Assembly (NCBI GenBank): GCA_030595845.1
Contig: JAUVCL010000041.1
Span: 1 to 14,339 of the forward strand
DNA from: Campylobacterota bacterium
GTDB taxonomy: Bacteria; Campylobacterota; Campylobacteria; Campylobacterales; Sulfurovaceae
DNA: 14,339 nt
Direction: 5' to 3'
Shown here in pieces: positions 1-6,918 of this stretch. The notes under the pieces were generated by a model. That model was not told where the DNA came from. It did no database searches and worked only from the letters and a program-made list of their open reading frames with translations. How positions within the stretch are numbered: the first letter of the stretch is position 1; the number at the start of each line of letters is the position of its first letter. A program made the translations under genes and the position numbers.

Positions 1-328
1 AAAACATGATATCTCTTACCTCTAGCTTTGTACGATGAAAACATGCTTTATCTCTACATGCAACTATGACGGATACAGAGACAGTATCTAATGCAGCATG
101 CACATTATGCATCATGCCTCCAGGTCTTTTTCCATGGCTTAATTGCATGGAGTCTAGCTGTAATATACTATGATATCCTGAGAGAGCATTAGGTTTTAAT
201 TGGTAGGTACAGTGGAAGGTCCAATTTTTGGCACTCTCTTCCATCATTTCATAATTATCATAGTGCTTTTCTAGAAAGTAGCCTTTTTCCAATACCAGTG
301 GTTCTGGAGTGTGTTTGTTTTGTTTCAT
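1..328 (-). CDS. AraC-family-like transcriptional regulator, N-terminal part (cut by window edge)
   Basis: An open minus-strand frame of 109 codons runs from an ATG at 328 to the left edge without a stop. A strong ribosome binding site (AAAGGAGG, 10 bases before the ATG) supports the start. The visible protein begins MKQNKHTPEP. It contains the stretches HSILQLDSMQLSHGKRPGGM and DKACFHRTKLEVRDIMF, which resemble the N-terminal ligand or dimerisation region of one class of AraC-type regulators. The diagnostic C-terminal double helix-turn-helix would lie outside the window, so the family call rests on the N-terminal pattern and on context. The gene is divergent from a secreted DUF1254 protein and shares with it a 267-base promoter region containing a long inverted repeat, the usual arrangement for a local regulator. 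It could be another cupin-like protein if no helix-turn-helix follows. Confidence 0.55.
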   Translation of the reverse strand, partial: MKQNKHTPEPLVLEKGYFLEKHYDNYEMMEESAKNWTFHCTYQLKPNALSGYHSILQLDSMQLSHGKRPGGMMHNVHAALDTVSVSVIVACRDKACFHRTKLEVRDIMF

Positions 329-420
329 TTTTATAAAACCTCCTTTCTTGTTTTTTGGTTTTTAAAATACAAAGTTATTTTTCATGCTTTTATTCTCCGT
401 TATGTTAATAACATCATATA

Positions 421-449
421 AGTTTAACACATAATCTTTTTTTTGTCTA
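421..449 (-). promoter_or_regulatory. Possible minus-strand promoter for the AraC-like gene, mirror of the plus-strand one
   Basis: On the minus strand the left repeat arm also ends in TAGACA (449 to 444). After 17 bases follows TAAACT (426 to 421), a four-of-six match to the -10 consensus. The geometry mirrors the plus-strand promoter. The -10 is weak, and TATGAT at 418 to 413 is a better -10 word but is too far from this -35. It is listed because the symmetry suggests co-regulation and autoregulation. Confidence 0.3.
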
Positions 450-538
450 TCCGAAAACACGAATATTATATACTGTAAAAATATTTATCCCTATGATTAA
501 AATTACATATAATTATTTATTCGTGTTTCGGATAGACA
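444..538. repeat. Long inverted repeat (21/22-base arms, 52-base spacer), probable operator pair
   Basis: The left arm at 444-465 begins TGTCTATCCG and ends CACGAATA. The reverse complement of the right arm at 518-538 is identical except that the central A run is three bases instead of four. The arms are separated by 52 bases of AT-rich DNA. Arms of about 21 bases match the footprint of one AraC-type monomer binding two major grooves. The outer end of each arm reads TAGACA outward, and on the plus strand this is placed as a -35 element for the DUF1254 gene. The likely role is binding of the divergent regulator at both promoters (inference). A recombination or mobile-element remnant is an alternative. 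Confidence 0.75.
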
Positions 539-561
539 GGAATATGGATATTTTGTATGAT
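533..561 (+). promoter_or_regulatory. Sigma70-like promoter for the DUF1254 gene, -35 inside the right repeat arm
   Basis: TAGACA at 533-538 (five of six matches to TTGACA) and TATGAT at 556-561 (five of six to TATAAT) are separated by exactly 17 bases. Transcription would start near 568, about 27 bases before the ATG at 596. The -35 hexamer forms the outer end of the right inverted-repeat arm, so a protein bound there would touch RNA polymerase directly, as in class II activation, or block it. Confidence 0.55.
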
Positions 562-595
562 AACATCGTGAATTAACAAAACAAAAGGAAAATAA

Positions 596-1978
596 ATGAA
601 AAAAATTCTATCACTAATTGTGATTGCATGGAGTGTGCTCGGTACAGGGTATAGTGTTGCGGGAGAATTGAGCGACAAAGATGTAGAGAATATCGTACAT
701 CGTTCATACCAGTACGTTGCGATGTACAACACCAATAACAACTTTGCTATGCAAGAGAAAAACCCATTCAACTCACATGGTTGGAATAAGATGTATGTTG
801 CTACTAGTCTGATGGATGCCACTATGGTCGCAATTCCACGGCCAAACAATGACACTCTGTATCTGACCTCCATGATGGATATGCGAGATGATGCCATTGT
901 CATTCAGTTTCCAGCATTTGACTCTAAGTATGTTTCCTTGGAAACTTCTGCTTATGATCACTATATTGACATCCCACTATCAACCTCCGAGGGTGACTTC
1001 CATAAGCCGACCACAATGCTATTTTACACAGATAGAACCAAGGGATACAATGGTGAACCTGTTGATGGTATAGATAAGACACTAAAGATGAGTGGTGATT
1101 TTGCTATTGCTCTTCTACGTGTTGCTCCACAAGCGAGTAACCCTGAACTATTAAAGCGCAATCTTGCAGCCATGCAGAAGCAAAAGCTGATGACGCTGTC
1201 CGAATTTCAGGGTAAGGCAAAGAAACAGGTAAGTGACGTTAGTTTTCCTGCGTACAGTAACGACATAAGCGTTTTCAAAAACAATTTCCTTGAAGTCATG
1301 CAATTTGTCTTTAATCATACTACTTTTAATTCAAACAATGAGATGGATCAAAAGGTGTTGGCAGCTTTAAAGCCACTAGGTATTGAACCTGGAAAAGTAT
1401 TTGATGCCAAGAAGGTTACTCAGATCGATGGCGAGAGATTTGCGAAAATTGCTGAGAAAGTTGTTGCAAAATCTTTGCACACATGGAGTAACCCTGAAGG
1501 GAATCCTTATCTTTCCAAAGTTTTTCAGCCAAAGAATAATATGACGATTGAACCTATGGTGGTTCAGTCTTGTGTCGGTCCGATAGGACTGCCGTATGAC
1601 CAGGCTCAGTACCCTGGGATCGGTACAACAGATGGCAAGCCAATAAATTCAAAAGGGCACTACGTCATCCGTATGACAAAAGAACAGCTTCCACCAGCAA
1701 AAGCTTTTTGGTCAGCTACTTTATATGATAGCAAGAAAGGACTCTTTATCCCCAACGAACACAACAAATACAGTATTGGCGAAAATGGAGGTATGAAACT
1801 AAATGATAAGGGCGGCATTGAGATCCACATTGCATCTAGCAAACCTGTAAACGTAGCAAAGGAAAATTGGCTACCTTCCGGAAAAAAAGATCAGCAACTT
1901 GATGTGATCATGCGTGTTTACGATCCAGACATCAAAACGATGAAAAACTGGATAGCACCAAAAGCAGAAAAACTATAG
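596..1978 (+). CDS. Secreted DUF1254/DUF1214 domain protein
   Basis: The 460-residue protein has a typical signal peptide (two lysines, then a hydrophobic core up to about residue 22, SVAG before ELSD) and is probably periplasmic. The N-terminal half (about residues 25-200), with motifs such as RPNNDTLYLTSMMD, QFPAFDSKYVSLET and FYTDRTKGYNG, fits DUF1254. The C-terminal part (about 300-455), with GHYVIRMTKEQLPPAKAFWS and SIGENGGMKLNDKGGIEIHI, fits DUF1214. This two-domain architecture is common in bacteria but has no established biochemical role. AAAGGAA lies 7 bases before the ATG. The gene stands alone behind a divergent AraC-like regulator, so expression is probably conditional. Its codon use seems somewhat less AT-biased than that of its neighbours, which together with the regulator suggests an accessory, possibly transferred, pair (impression only). 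Confidence 0.85.
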   Translation: MKKILSLIVIAWSVLGTGYSVAGELSDKDVENIVHRSYQYVAMYNTNNNFAMQEKNPFNSHGWNKMYVATSLMDATMVAIPRPNNDTLYLTSMMDMRDDAIVIQFPAFDSKYVSLETSAYDHYIDIPLSTSEGDFHKPTTMLFYTDRTKGYNGEPVDGIDKTLKMSGDFAIALLRVAPQASNPELLKRNLAAMQKQKLMTLSEFQGKAKKQVSDVSFPAYSNDISVFKNNFLEVMQFVFNHTTFNSNNEMDQKVLAALKPLGIEPGKVFDAKKVTQIDGERFAKIAEKVVAKSLHTWSNPEGNPYLSKVFQPKNNMTIEPMVVQSCVGPIGLPYDQAQYPGIGTTDGKPINSKGHYVIRMTKEQLPPAKAFWSATLYDSKKGLFIPNEHNKYSIGENGGMKLNDKGGIEIHIASSKPVNVAKENWLPSGKKDQQLDVIMRVYDPDIKTMKNWIAPKAEKL

Positions 1979-1998
1979 TAATAGAAGTACGAACAAAC

Positions 1999-2036
1999 GG
2001 TTACAGCGGGTAGCGCATTTGTGTTGCCCCTGAACC
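1999..2036 (+). terminator. Imperfect hairpin after the DUF1254 gene, possible terminator
   Basis: Twenty bases after the stop codon an interrupted stem can be drawn. GGTT, CAG, GGG and TAGC on the left (1999-2014) pair with GTTG, CCC, CTG and AACC on the right (2023-2036), with two single-base bulges and an 8-base loop. No run of T follows, so intrinsic termination is uncertain. The rest of the intergenic DNA up to 2252 holds no recognisable gene. Confidence 0.35.
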
Positions 2037-2184
2037 TTATAGTGTAAATAAAATATAGGCACTTCCCCTAATAAATCAAGCCGATACATTACTGATGCTG
2101 AAAAACTTTTTGACTGTAAATTTCTCTTTTTGGTAAGATACACCTGTGAAGTACTTATAAAACTTTAGAATTTGATGCTAGAAT

Positions 2185-2204
2185 TATGATTCAAGGAATT
2201 CCTT
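2185..2204 (+). promoter_or_regulatory. Possible -10 element plus 12-bp palindrome upstream of the phosphatase
   Basis: TATGAT at 2185-2190 resembles a -10 box, though no convincing -35 is seen 16-18 bases upstream. Immediately downstream, at 2193-2204, lies the perfect palindrome AAGGAATTCCTT, where the transcription start would fall. This position suits an operator for a dimeric repressor. The only support is position and symmetry. No Pho-box-like repeat (such as the direct GTTTC repeats of Campylobacter PhosR targets) was seen. Confidence 0.3.
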
Positions 2205-2252
2205 AGAGATGCGAATTTTCCTAGTCAATTAATTTATCAAAGGATATATTTT

Positions 2253-3965
2253 ATGCATGCAGAAAAGTTCATTGTAAAAAGTTTTAGTATTGTAATGGCA
2301 GTAGGAATATTCTCCTCTATGGGGCTGACTTCATCCCTTGCAAAAACACCAAAACTCATACTTCAGATCACGGTAGACCAACTCCGCGCTGACCTTCCAA
2401 GACGCTATATGTCAAAGATGGGTGAGGGTGGCTTTAGATACTTGTATGACAAGGGCATCGTCTATGAAGATGCACACCATGCCCACTCAAACACAGAAAC
2501 CATTGTAGGACATACGACCTTGGCAACAGGGGCGTATCCTTCTCGTCATGGTCTCATCGGAAATGTCTGGTATGACAGAACTACGGGTCATATGACTTAC
2601 AATATAGAAGATAGTCGATATCACCTTTTAACAAGAGGGGCAGATGTTGATAAGTCAACCGAGATCGACCCGACTCAAAGAGTTGCCAGATCTGATGGTC
2701 GTTCGCCTGCAACCATACTTGTCTCTACTTTTTCAGATGAACTTTCCATCCATACAGATAAAAAGGCTAAAGTATTTGGTGTTTCTATAAAAGACAGGAG
2801 TGCTGTTGCTATGGCAGGACATGCCGGAAAGGCATTTTGGTTTTCTAAAGCCAATGGTGAGTTTGTAAGCAGTAGTTTTTACTATGACAAATACCCAAAA
2901 TGGGTAGATACTTTTAATGCAAAACAACCGGCACTGGCATATGCAAATAAAAGTTGGGAATTACTGTATAAACCATCTGAGTATACCTTTGGTGATAAAG
3001 ATGATCAAGCATGGGAGACTGATGTAGGAGGATTTGGACGTATCTTTCCACATGCCTATGGCACAGTAGAGGGTAAATACTTCAATACATTTTTAACACT
3101 CAGTCCTGCAGGTGATGATCTGACACTTGATTTTGCAAAAGTCTTGATAGAAAATGAAGATATCGGGCAAGACGACATAACAGACTACCTCTCTGTGAGT
3201 TTTTCTTCTACAGATTATGTGGGACATGTCTTTGGCCCCTTGAGCTTAGAAGCGGAAGACAATCTGCTTCGTCTTGACAAAACATTGGCAGAACTTTTGG
3301 CCTTTGTAGACAAAAAAGTAGGACTAGAGAATACACTTATCGTCCTCTCTGCAGATCATGGTGGTCCCGAAGCTCCTCCTCAAGTCAATGAATACGGGAT
3401 AGAAGCAAACTATGTTGACCCTGAATCTTGGGATAAAACAGCAGGGATAGAAAAACTGAAAAAAGAGTTTGGTATAGGTAAAGAACTGATTCAGGCATTT
3501 AATCCTCCTTATATTTACCTCAATCAAAAGGTCATCAAAGAAAAAGGACTTGATCTTCGAAAAGTTGAGCAAGTGGTCTCAAATGAGCTCATGAAATTTA
3601 AAGGTGTAAGCTATGCTGTTTCAAGCAGTGACCTCATGGAGGGGAATGTTCCCCATACTGAAAACATGCGTTTGATATTGAACTCTCACAACCATAAGCG
3701 TTCAGGGAATATCTTTGTGCTTTTTGAGCCTAATTGGTTCATTAATGATTTTGACGGTTTGACCGTAGCCTGTACCCATGGTTCACTTTGGAACTATGAC
3801 ACCTATGTGCCTGTCATCTTTGCAGGTGCAAACATCAAGCCTAAAAAGGTGTACCGAAAGATAGAAACGGTAGATGTAGCTAGAACACTCAGTGCTTATC
3901 TAAATGTTAAACCACCTTCTGGGGCAAATGGTAAGATTTTAAAGGAAGTGTTGGAACATAAATAA
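2253..3965 (+). CDS. pafA: PafA-like secreted alkaline phosphatase (phosphate monoesterase)
   Basis: This 570-residue protein of the alkaline phosphatase superfamily has a signal peptide (hydrophobic residues about 8-30, probable cleavage after SSLA) and should act in the periplasm or at the surface. Active-site residues can be matched by spacing to the Zn-dependent enzyme PafA. They are metal ligand D42 (VDQLRAD), nucleophile T83, N104 (HGLIGNVWY), the phosphate-binding pair K180 and R182 (SIKDRSA), D321 and H325 (STDYVGH), D368 and H369 (LSADHGG), and H509 (ACTHG). The K-x-R pair is typical of PafA monoesterases rather than of NPP diesterases. The role is release of phosphate from organic esters. 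AAAGGA lies 8 bases before the ATG. The gene is monocistronic and convergent with lysS. Substrate range cannot be read from sequence. Confidence 0.88.
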   Translation: MHAEKFIVKSFSIVMAVGIFSSMGLTSSLAKTPKLILQITVDQLRADLPRRYMSKMGEGGFRYLYDKGIVYEDAHHAHSNTETIVGHTTLATGAYPSRHGLIGNVWYDRTTGHMTYNIEDSRYHLLTRGADVDKSTEIDPTQRVARSDGRSPATILVSTFSDELSIHTDKKAKVFGVSIKDRSAVAMAGHAGKAFWFSKANGEFVSSSFYYDKYPKWVDTFNAKQPALAYANKSWELLYKPSEYTFGDKDDQAWETDVGGFGRIFPHAYGTVEGKYFNTFLTLSPAGDDLTLDFAKVLIENEDIGQDDITDYLSVSFSSTDYVGHVFGPLSLEAEDNLLRLDKTLAELLAFVDKKVGLENTLIVLSADHGGPEAPPQVNEYGIEANYVDPESWDKTAGIEKLKKEFGIGKELIQAFNPPYIYLNQKVIKEKGLDLRKVEQVVSNELMKFKGVSYAVSSSDLMEGNVPHTENMRLILNSHNHKRSGNIFVLFEPNWFINDFDGLTVACTHGSLWNYDTYVPVIFAGANIKPKKVYRKIETVDVARTLSAYLNVKPPSGANGKILKEVLEHK

Positions 3966-3998
3966 TTACTTGATAGAAAACTTTATTAGGTTAGGATA

Positions 3999-4027
3999 TG
4001 GGTTGCACCTGCGAAGAGGTGAACCCA
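3999..4027. terminator. Hairpin between convergent pafA and lysS, probable shared terminator
   Basis: TGGGTT and CACCT (3999-4010, one bulged G) pair with AGGTG and AACCCA (4017-4027) around the 6-base loop GCGAAG, giving 11 base pairs. It lies in the 69-base gap between two convergent stop codons. On the plus strand it is followed by moderately T-rich DNA (TAGTTTATTTACTTTTC). On the minus strand no clear T run follows. A bidirectional terminator is the most economical reading. Confidence 0.6.
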
Positions 4028-4034
4028 GAATAGT

Positions 4035-5687
4035 TTATTTACTTTTCTCTTGTTGTCTTTTCTTACAAGCAGCAACATCCATACAGAACATTCCCTTACC
4101 TTTTTTAGCAGGTTTAAGTTCATCCATGTTTTCGTTACCGCATTTTTTACATTTATTCACCACTTCACAGATAGGTGCCATCTCTGGGCGTGGTGCTTCT
4201 GGTTTCATCGCTGGGAAGAGAAGTACATCACGGATACTGTGTTGGTTGGTCAGCATCATTACCAGTCTGTCGATACCGATACCTTCTCCCGCAGTGGGTG
4301 TCATACCGTAACCTAAGGCTTTTACATAGTCTGTATCCATATGCATAGCTTCATCATCACCGGTAGCATCTTTTGTGTCTACTTGTGCTTTAAATCTCTC
4401 ATATTGATCAAGAGGATCATTAAGCTCATTAAAGCCGTTTGCGATCTCTTTCCCTGCCATGAAAAGTTCAAATCTCTCAGCGATCTCTGGATTTTCATCA
4501 GATCTTCTTGCCAGTGGTGAGATGTCTACCGGGTACTCTGTGATATAGGTAGGATTGATAAGCTTTGCTTCTACAAATTCATCAAAGAGCTCTGACTGAA
4601 GGTAGCCTAAGGTGAGGTTTGCATCTACATGTACCTTGTGCGCTTTCAAATATGCTAAAGCTTTTTCTTTGTCCGTGGCTACATCATGTGGTACGCCACC
4701 GATGCTAGTCAATGCTTTTACATAAGGTACTTTTGCAAAGGGTGTAGTGCAGTCTATCTCATACTCTCCATAGGTCAATGTTCTAGACATATCAAGATGG
4801 TCAAACAGGTAGTCATAAAGCTCTTCTGTGATCTTCATGAGGTCTTCATAGGTATGGTATGCCCAGTAAAACTCTATAGAGGTAAACTCAGGGTTATGTG
4901 TATGGTCCATTCCTTCATTTCTGAAACATCTGTTGATCTCAAAGACCGCTTCCATACCCCCAACGATCAGACGTTTGAGGTAAAGCTCCGGAGCAATACG
5001 CAAATAACGCTCAACATCCAAAGCATTATGGTGTGTAATAAACGGTTTTGCATTTGCCCCACCGGGAATAGGGTGCATCATAGGTGTTTCCACTTCCAAG
5101 AACTCTTTATCTTCAAAAAATCTTCGGATAAGTGAAACGATCTTGGAACGTGTTACAAATGTTTTCTTGATCTCAGGGTTCATGATCATGTCAAGGTAAC
5201 GTTGACGGTAACGTAATTCATGATCGGTCAGTCCATGAAATTTCTCCGGTAAAGGTGTAATACATTTTGAGACGATCTCAAAACGTTTACAATGAAGGGT
5301 GAGTTCTCCGGTTTGGGTGACAAAAGGATAGCCTTGTGCTAAGACAACATCACCCACTTCGATGAGCTTTTTAACTTTGTTATAGTAGCCTTCTGGTAGT
5401 TCATCTCTGTTGTAATAGATCTGTACAAGACCATCACTGTCTTCCATTTTAGCAAAAGCAGCTTTTCCCATGATGCGTACAAATTTGAGTCTACCTGTGA
5501 GTGTGACATCTTGAGTATCATCTTTCTTCTCATCAGCATCTTGCTCTGCAATGTAGGCATATTTTTCTAAAAAATCTTTAGATGATATACCTTTTTCGAT
5601 GTTTGTAGGATAAGGGTTAAACCCCTCTTCTCTTAATTGTGATGCTTTTTTAATGCGTTCTTGAATATATTGATTTTCAAATATCAA
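4035..5687 (-). CDS. lysS: Lysyl-tRNA synthetase, class II, with Cys-rich C-terminal extension and TTG start
   Basis: LysS charges tRNA-Lys. The N-terminal OB-fold anticodon-binding domain lies at about residues 60-150 (VTLTGRLKFVRIMGKAAFAK). The class II catalytic core follows, with motif 1 around EVETPMMHPIPGG, motif 2 FRNEGMDHTHNPEFTSIEFY and motif 3 GIGIDRLVMML. The start is TTG at 5687-5685, preceded by AGGAG with 5-base spacing; no better ATG exists nearby. At 550 residues it is about 45 longer than usual bacterial LysS (around 500-510). The extra tail begins near residue 507 and has C507, C513, C516, C535 and C541, with many lysines, resembling a small zinc-binding knuckle. It is the last gene of a probable cvpA-fur-lysS operon. 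In Campylobacter jejuni fur also precedes lysS, but the glyA that follows there is not found here. Confidence 0.96.
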   Translation of the reverse strand: MIFENQYIQERIKKASQLREEGFNPYPTNIEKGISSKDFLEKYAYIAEQDADEKKDDTQDVTLTGRLKFVRIMGKAAFAKMEDSDGLVQIYYNRDELPEGYYNKVKKLIEVGDVVLAQGYPFVTQTGELTLHCKRFEIVSKCITPLPEKFHGLTDHELRYRQRYLDMIMNPEIKKTFVTRSKIVSLIRRFFEDKEFLEVETPMMHPIPGGANAKPFITHHNALDVERYLRIAPELYLKRLIVGGMEAVFEINRCFRNEGMDHTHNPEFTSIEFYWAYHTYEDLMKITEELYDYLFDHLDMSRTLTYGEYEIDCTTPFAKVPYVKALTSIGGVPHDVATDKEKALAYLKAHKVHVDANLTLGYLQSELFDEFVEAKLINPTYITEYPVDISPLARRSDENPEIAERFELFMAGKEIANGFNELNDPLDQYERFKAQVDTKDATGDDEAMHMDTDYVKALGYGMTPTAGEGIGIDRLVMMLTNQHSIRDVLLFPAMKPEAPRPEMAPICEVVNKCKKCGNENMDELKPAKKGKGMFCMDVAACKKRQQEKSK

Positions 5688-5700
5688 GGTTTCTCCTGTT

Positions 5701-5775
5701 GTAAAATATAATGTTGTTCTGAATACCCATAGGAAATGCCCTTGGGGTGCAAGTTCAGGATGACGTATGGGCTTA
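5701..5775. repeat. Nested inverted repeats in the fur-lysS gap
   Basis: The 95-base gap between fur and lysS contains CCCATA at 5726-5731 and TATGGG at 5766-5771, which can pair around a 34-base loop. Inside the loop, on the minus strand, TGCACC and GGGCA form a small second hairpin, and CTGAA/TTCAG (5720-5724 and 5754-5758) gives an alternative pairing. There is no T run. It may attenuate read-through into lysS, act as an RNA-processing site, or be a dispersed repeat. Confidence 0.35.
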
Positions 5776-5782
5776 GTTTTGC

Positions 5783-6220
5783 TTACTGGCAGTCTTCACA
5801 CAGACCAACAATTTTCATTGTATGATCCGTCATTTTAAAATTGAATTCTTTGGCTATATCTTCTTGCCTCTCTTCAATGGTTTTGTCGAAAAACTCTATG
5901 ATCTTCGCACATTTTGTACAGATAAGATGGTCATGGTGTTTTTTAAGTCCAAGCTCATATTTTTTTCCCTGTACACCAAATGAGATGGAAGAGGCAATTT
6001 GTGACGCTTCAAGTAGAGAAAGTGTACGATATACTGTGGCAATACCAATATTGATCTCTGGGTGTTGCTGCTTGAGTAAAGTATAGATATCCTCAGGTGT
6101 AAAGTGCCCATCATTCTCATACAAGAACTTTAAAACAAGCTCTCTCTGTTTTGTAAATTTAAGTGTATTTTCTTTGAGAAGTGTTTGAAACTTTTCTAAA
6201 AGTAGAGAATATTCAATCAT
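5783..6220 (-). CDS. fur: Ferric uptake regulator Fur
   Basis: The 145-residue Fur-family repressor binds DNA with ferrous iron as co-repressor. The N-terminal winged helix (about residues 10-85) contains KFTKQRELVLKFLY and the recognition region GIATVYRTLSLLE. The dimerisation domain follows with HHDHLICTKCAKIIEF (His-rich metal site, C-x2-C) and a second C-x2-C at the extreme C-terminus (CEDC). These match Fur of Campylobacter more closely than PerR or Zur, judging by the SISFGVQGKKYEL and HHDH segments. AAGGG lies 5 bases before the ATG and 8 bases separate the start from the cvpA stop, so it is almost certainly cotranscribed with cvpA. Zur or PerR is unlikely but not excluded by sequence alone. 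Confidence 0.93.
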   Translation of the reverse strand: MIEYSLLLEKFQTLLKENTLKFTKQRELVLKFLYENDGHFTPEDIYTLLKQQHPEINIGIATVYRTLSLLEASQIASSISFGVQGKKYELGLKKHHDHLICTKCAKIIEFFDKTIEERQEDIAKEFNFKMTDHTMKIVGLCEDCQ

Positions 6221-6228
6221 ATATACCC

Positions 6229-6855
6229 TTATTTAATGTGTGTCGTATTGGTTTCAACAGTGATGTTGATCTCATTTGAAGATACATTATTTTCACTTGG
6301 AGTCACCATTTCTTTGACCACTTGAGTAGCATCAGATGTAGTGATCCCCATATCCGAAGTATCGATTTTGATCAAATAAGAACCTGCTTCCATAAGGAAA
6401 GGATAAAGTATAGAATCGTTGACATATTTTTCCAAATTGTCTTTAACAAGTTTTACATTGGCTAAGGCAGTGACGATCAGTGCAAAAATAAGAAAATATT
6501 TTCCTCCCCCTGCGATGAAACCAAAGAGACGATTTATGAAACCTAAACCACTTTCATTTGTCAGTTTTGAAAAGAGTGAACCTAGAATAGTAGCACCTAG
6601 CCAAATGATGATCAAGATAGACAAAAAGCCAATAAGATTGAGTAAAGATGTATTTTCCAACTGGAAAAAGTTTGCTTCTATAAATGTCGCTGCGTCACCT
6701 GATAATCTTGATGCGAAGTAGACACCTCCAACAAGACCGGCAAGACCAAACACTTCTTTTATAAATCCCTGCATGAAACCTTTGATACCCAATATCAGTA
6801 TAATGGCTGAGATCGTGACATCAAAGTAATTAAAGTCCATCATTGAAAAATCCAT
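6229..6855 (-). CDS. cvpA: CvpA family membrane protein
   Basis: The 208-residue inner-membrane protein has four predicted hydrophobic segments in the first 140 residues (about 13-28, 34-48, 72-95 and 110-132) and the CvpA pattern KGFMQGFIKEVFGLAGLVGG, with GLGFINRLFGFIAGGGK between segments 3 and 4. The last 70 residues are polar and rich in T, E and N. CvpA was named for colicin V production and is linked to envelope functions; its molecular role is unsettled. TAAGGG precedes the ATG by 7 bases. An internal ATG at residue 5 or 6 is an alternative start. It heads the tight cvpA-fur pair, an arrangement that may couple the membrane protein to iron-related expression (inference). Confidence 0.85.
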   Translation of the reverse strand: MDFSMMDFNYFDVTISAIILILGIKGFMQGFIKEVFGLAGLVGGVYFASRLSGDAATFIEANFFQLENTSLLNLIGFLSILIIIWLGATILGSLFSKLTNESGLGFINRLFGFIAGGGKYFLIFALIVTALANVKLVKDNLEKYVNDSILYPFLMEAGSYLIKIDTSDMGITTSDATQVVKEMVTPSENNVSSNEINITVETNTTHIK

Positions 6856-6918
6856 CTTGTTACCCTTAGTTTCTTACTTTATTTTCGTATTGTATCTATT
6901 TTGTGATTTGGGCATACT

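Larger units (their letters stand above)
329..595. promoter_or_regulatory. Divergent promoter region between the regulator and the DUF1254 gene
   Basis: This AT-rich 267-base region separates two divergently transcribed genes. It holds ribosome binding sites at both ends (AAAGGAGG on the minus strand near 340-347, AAAGGAA on the plus strand near 584-590), a large inverted repeat (444-538) and promoter-like hexamers facing outward from each repeat arm. No further gene is visible; antisense frames here are accidental. Confidence 0.65.

Noticed and set aside
444..538. Terminal inverted repeats of a small insertion element
   Set aside because: Only 52 bases lie between the arms, no target-site duplication is evident, and the arms align with promoter elements of the divergent genes.
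517..903. Minus-strand open frame of 128 codons overlapping the DUF1254 gene start
   Set aside because: It is antisense to a well-supported signal-peptide-bearing gene, shows no family resemblance and ends in the inverted repeat region.
1999..2036. tRNA-like fragment (GGTAGCGC-like text and AACC end)
   Set aside because: No acceptor stem, anticodon arm or T-loop could be built; it folds as a bulged hairpin instead.
3999..4027. Riboswitch or regulatory leader for a downstream plus-strand gene
   Set aside because: No plus-strand gene follows; the position between convergent genes fits a terminator.
4686..5135. Plus-strand open frame of 149 codons
   Set aside because: It lies wholly antisense inside the conserved core of lysS and has an unlike-protein composition.
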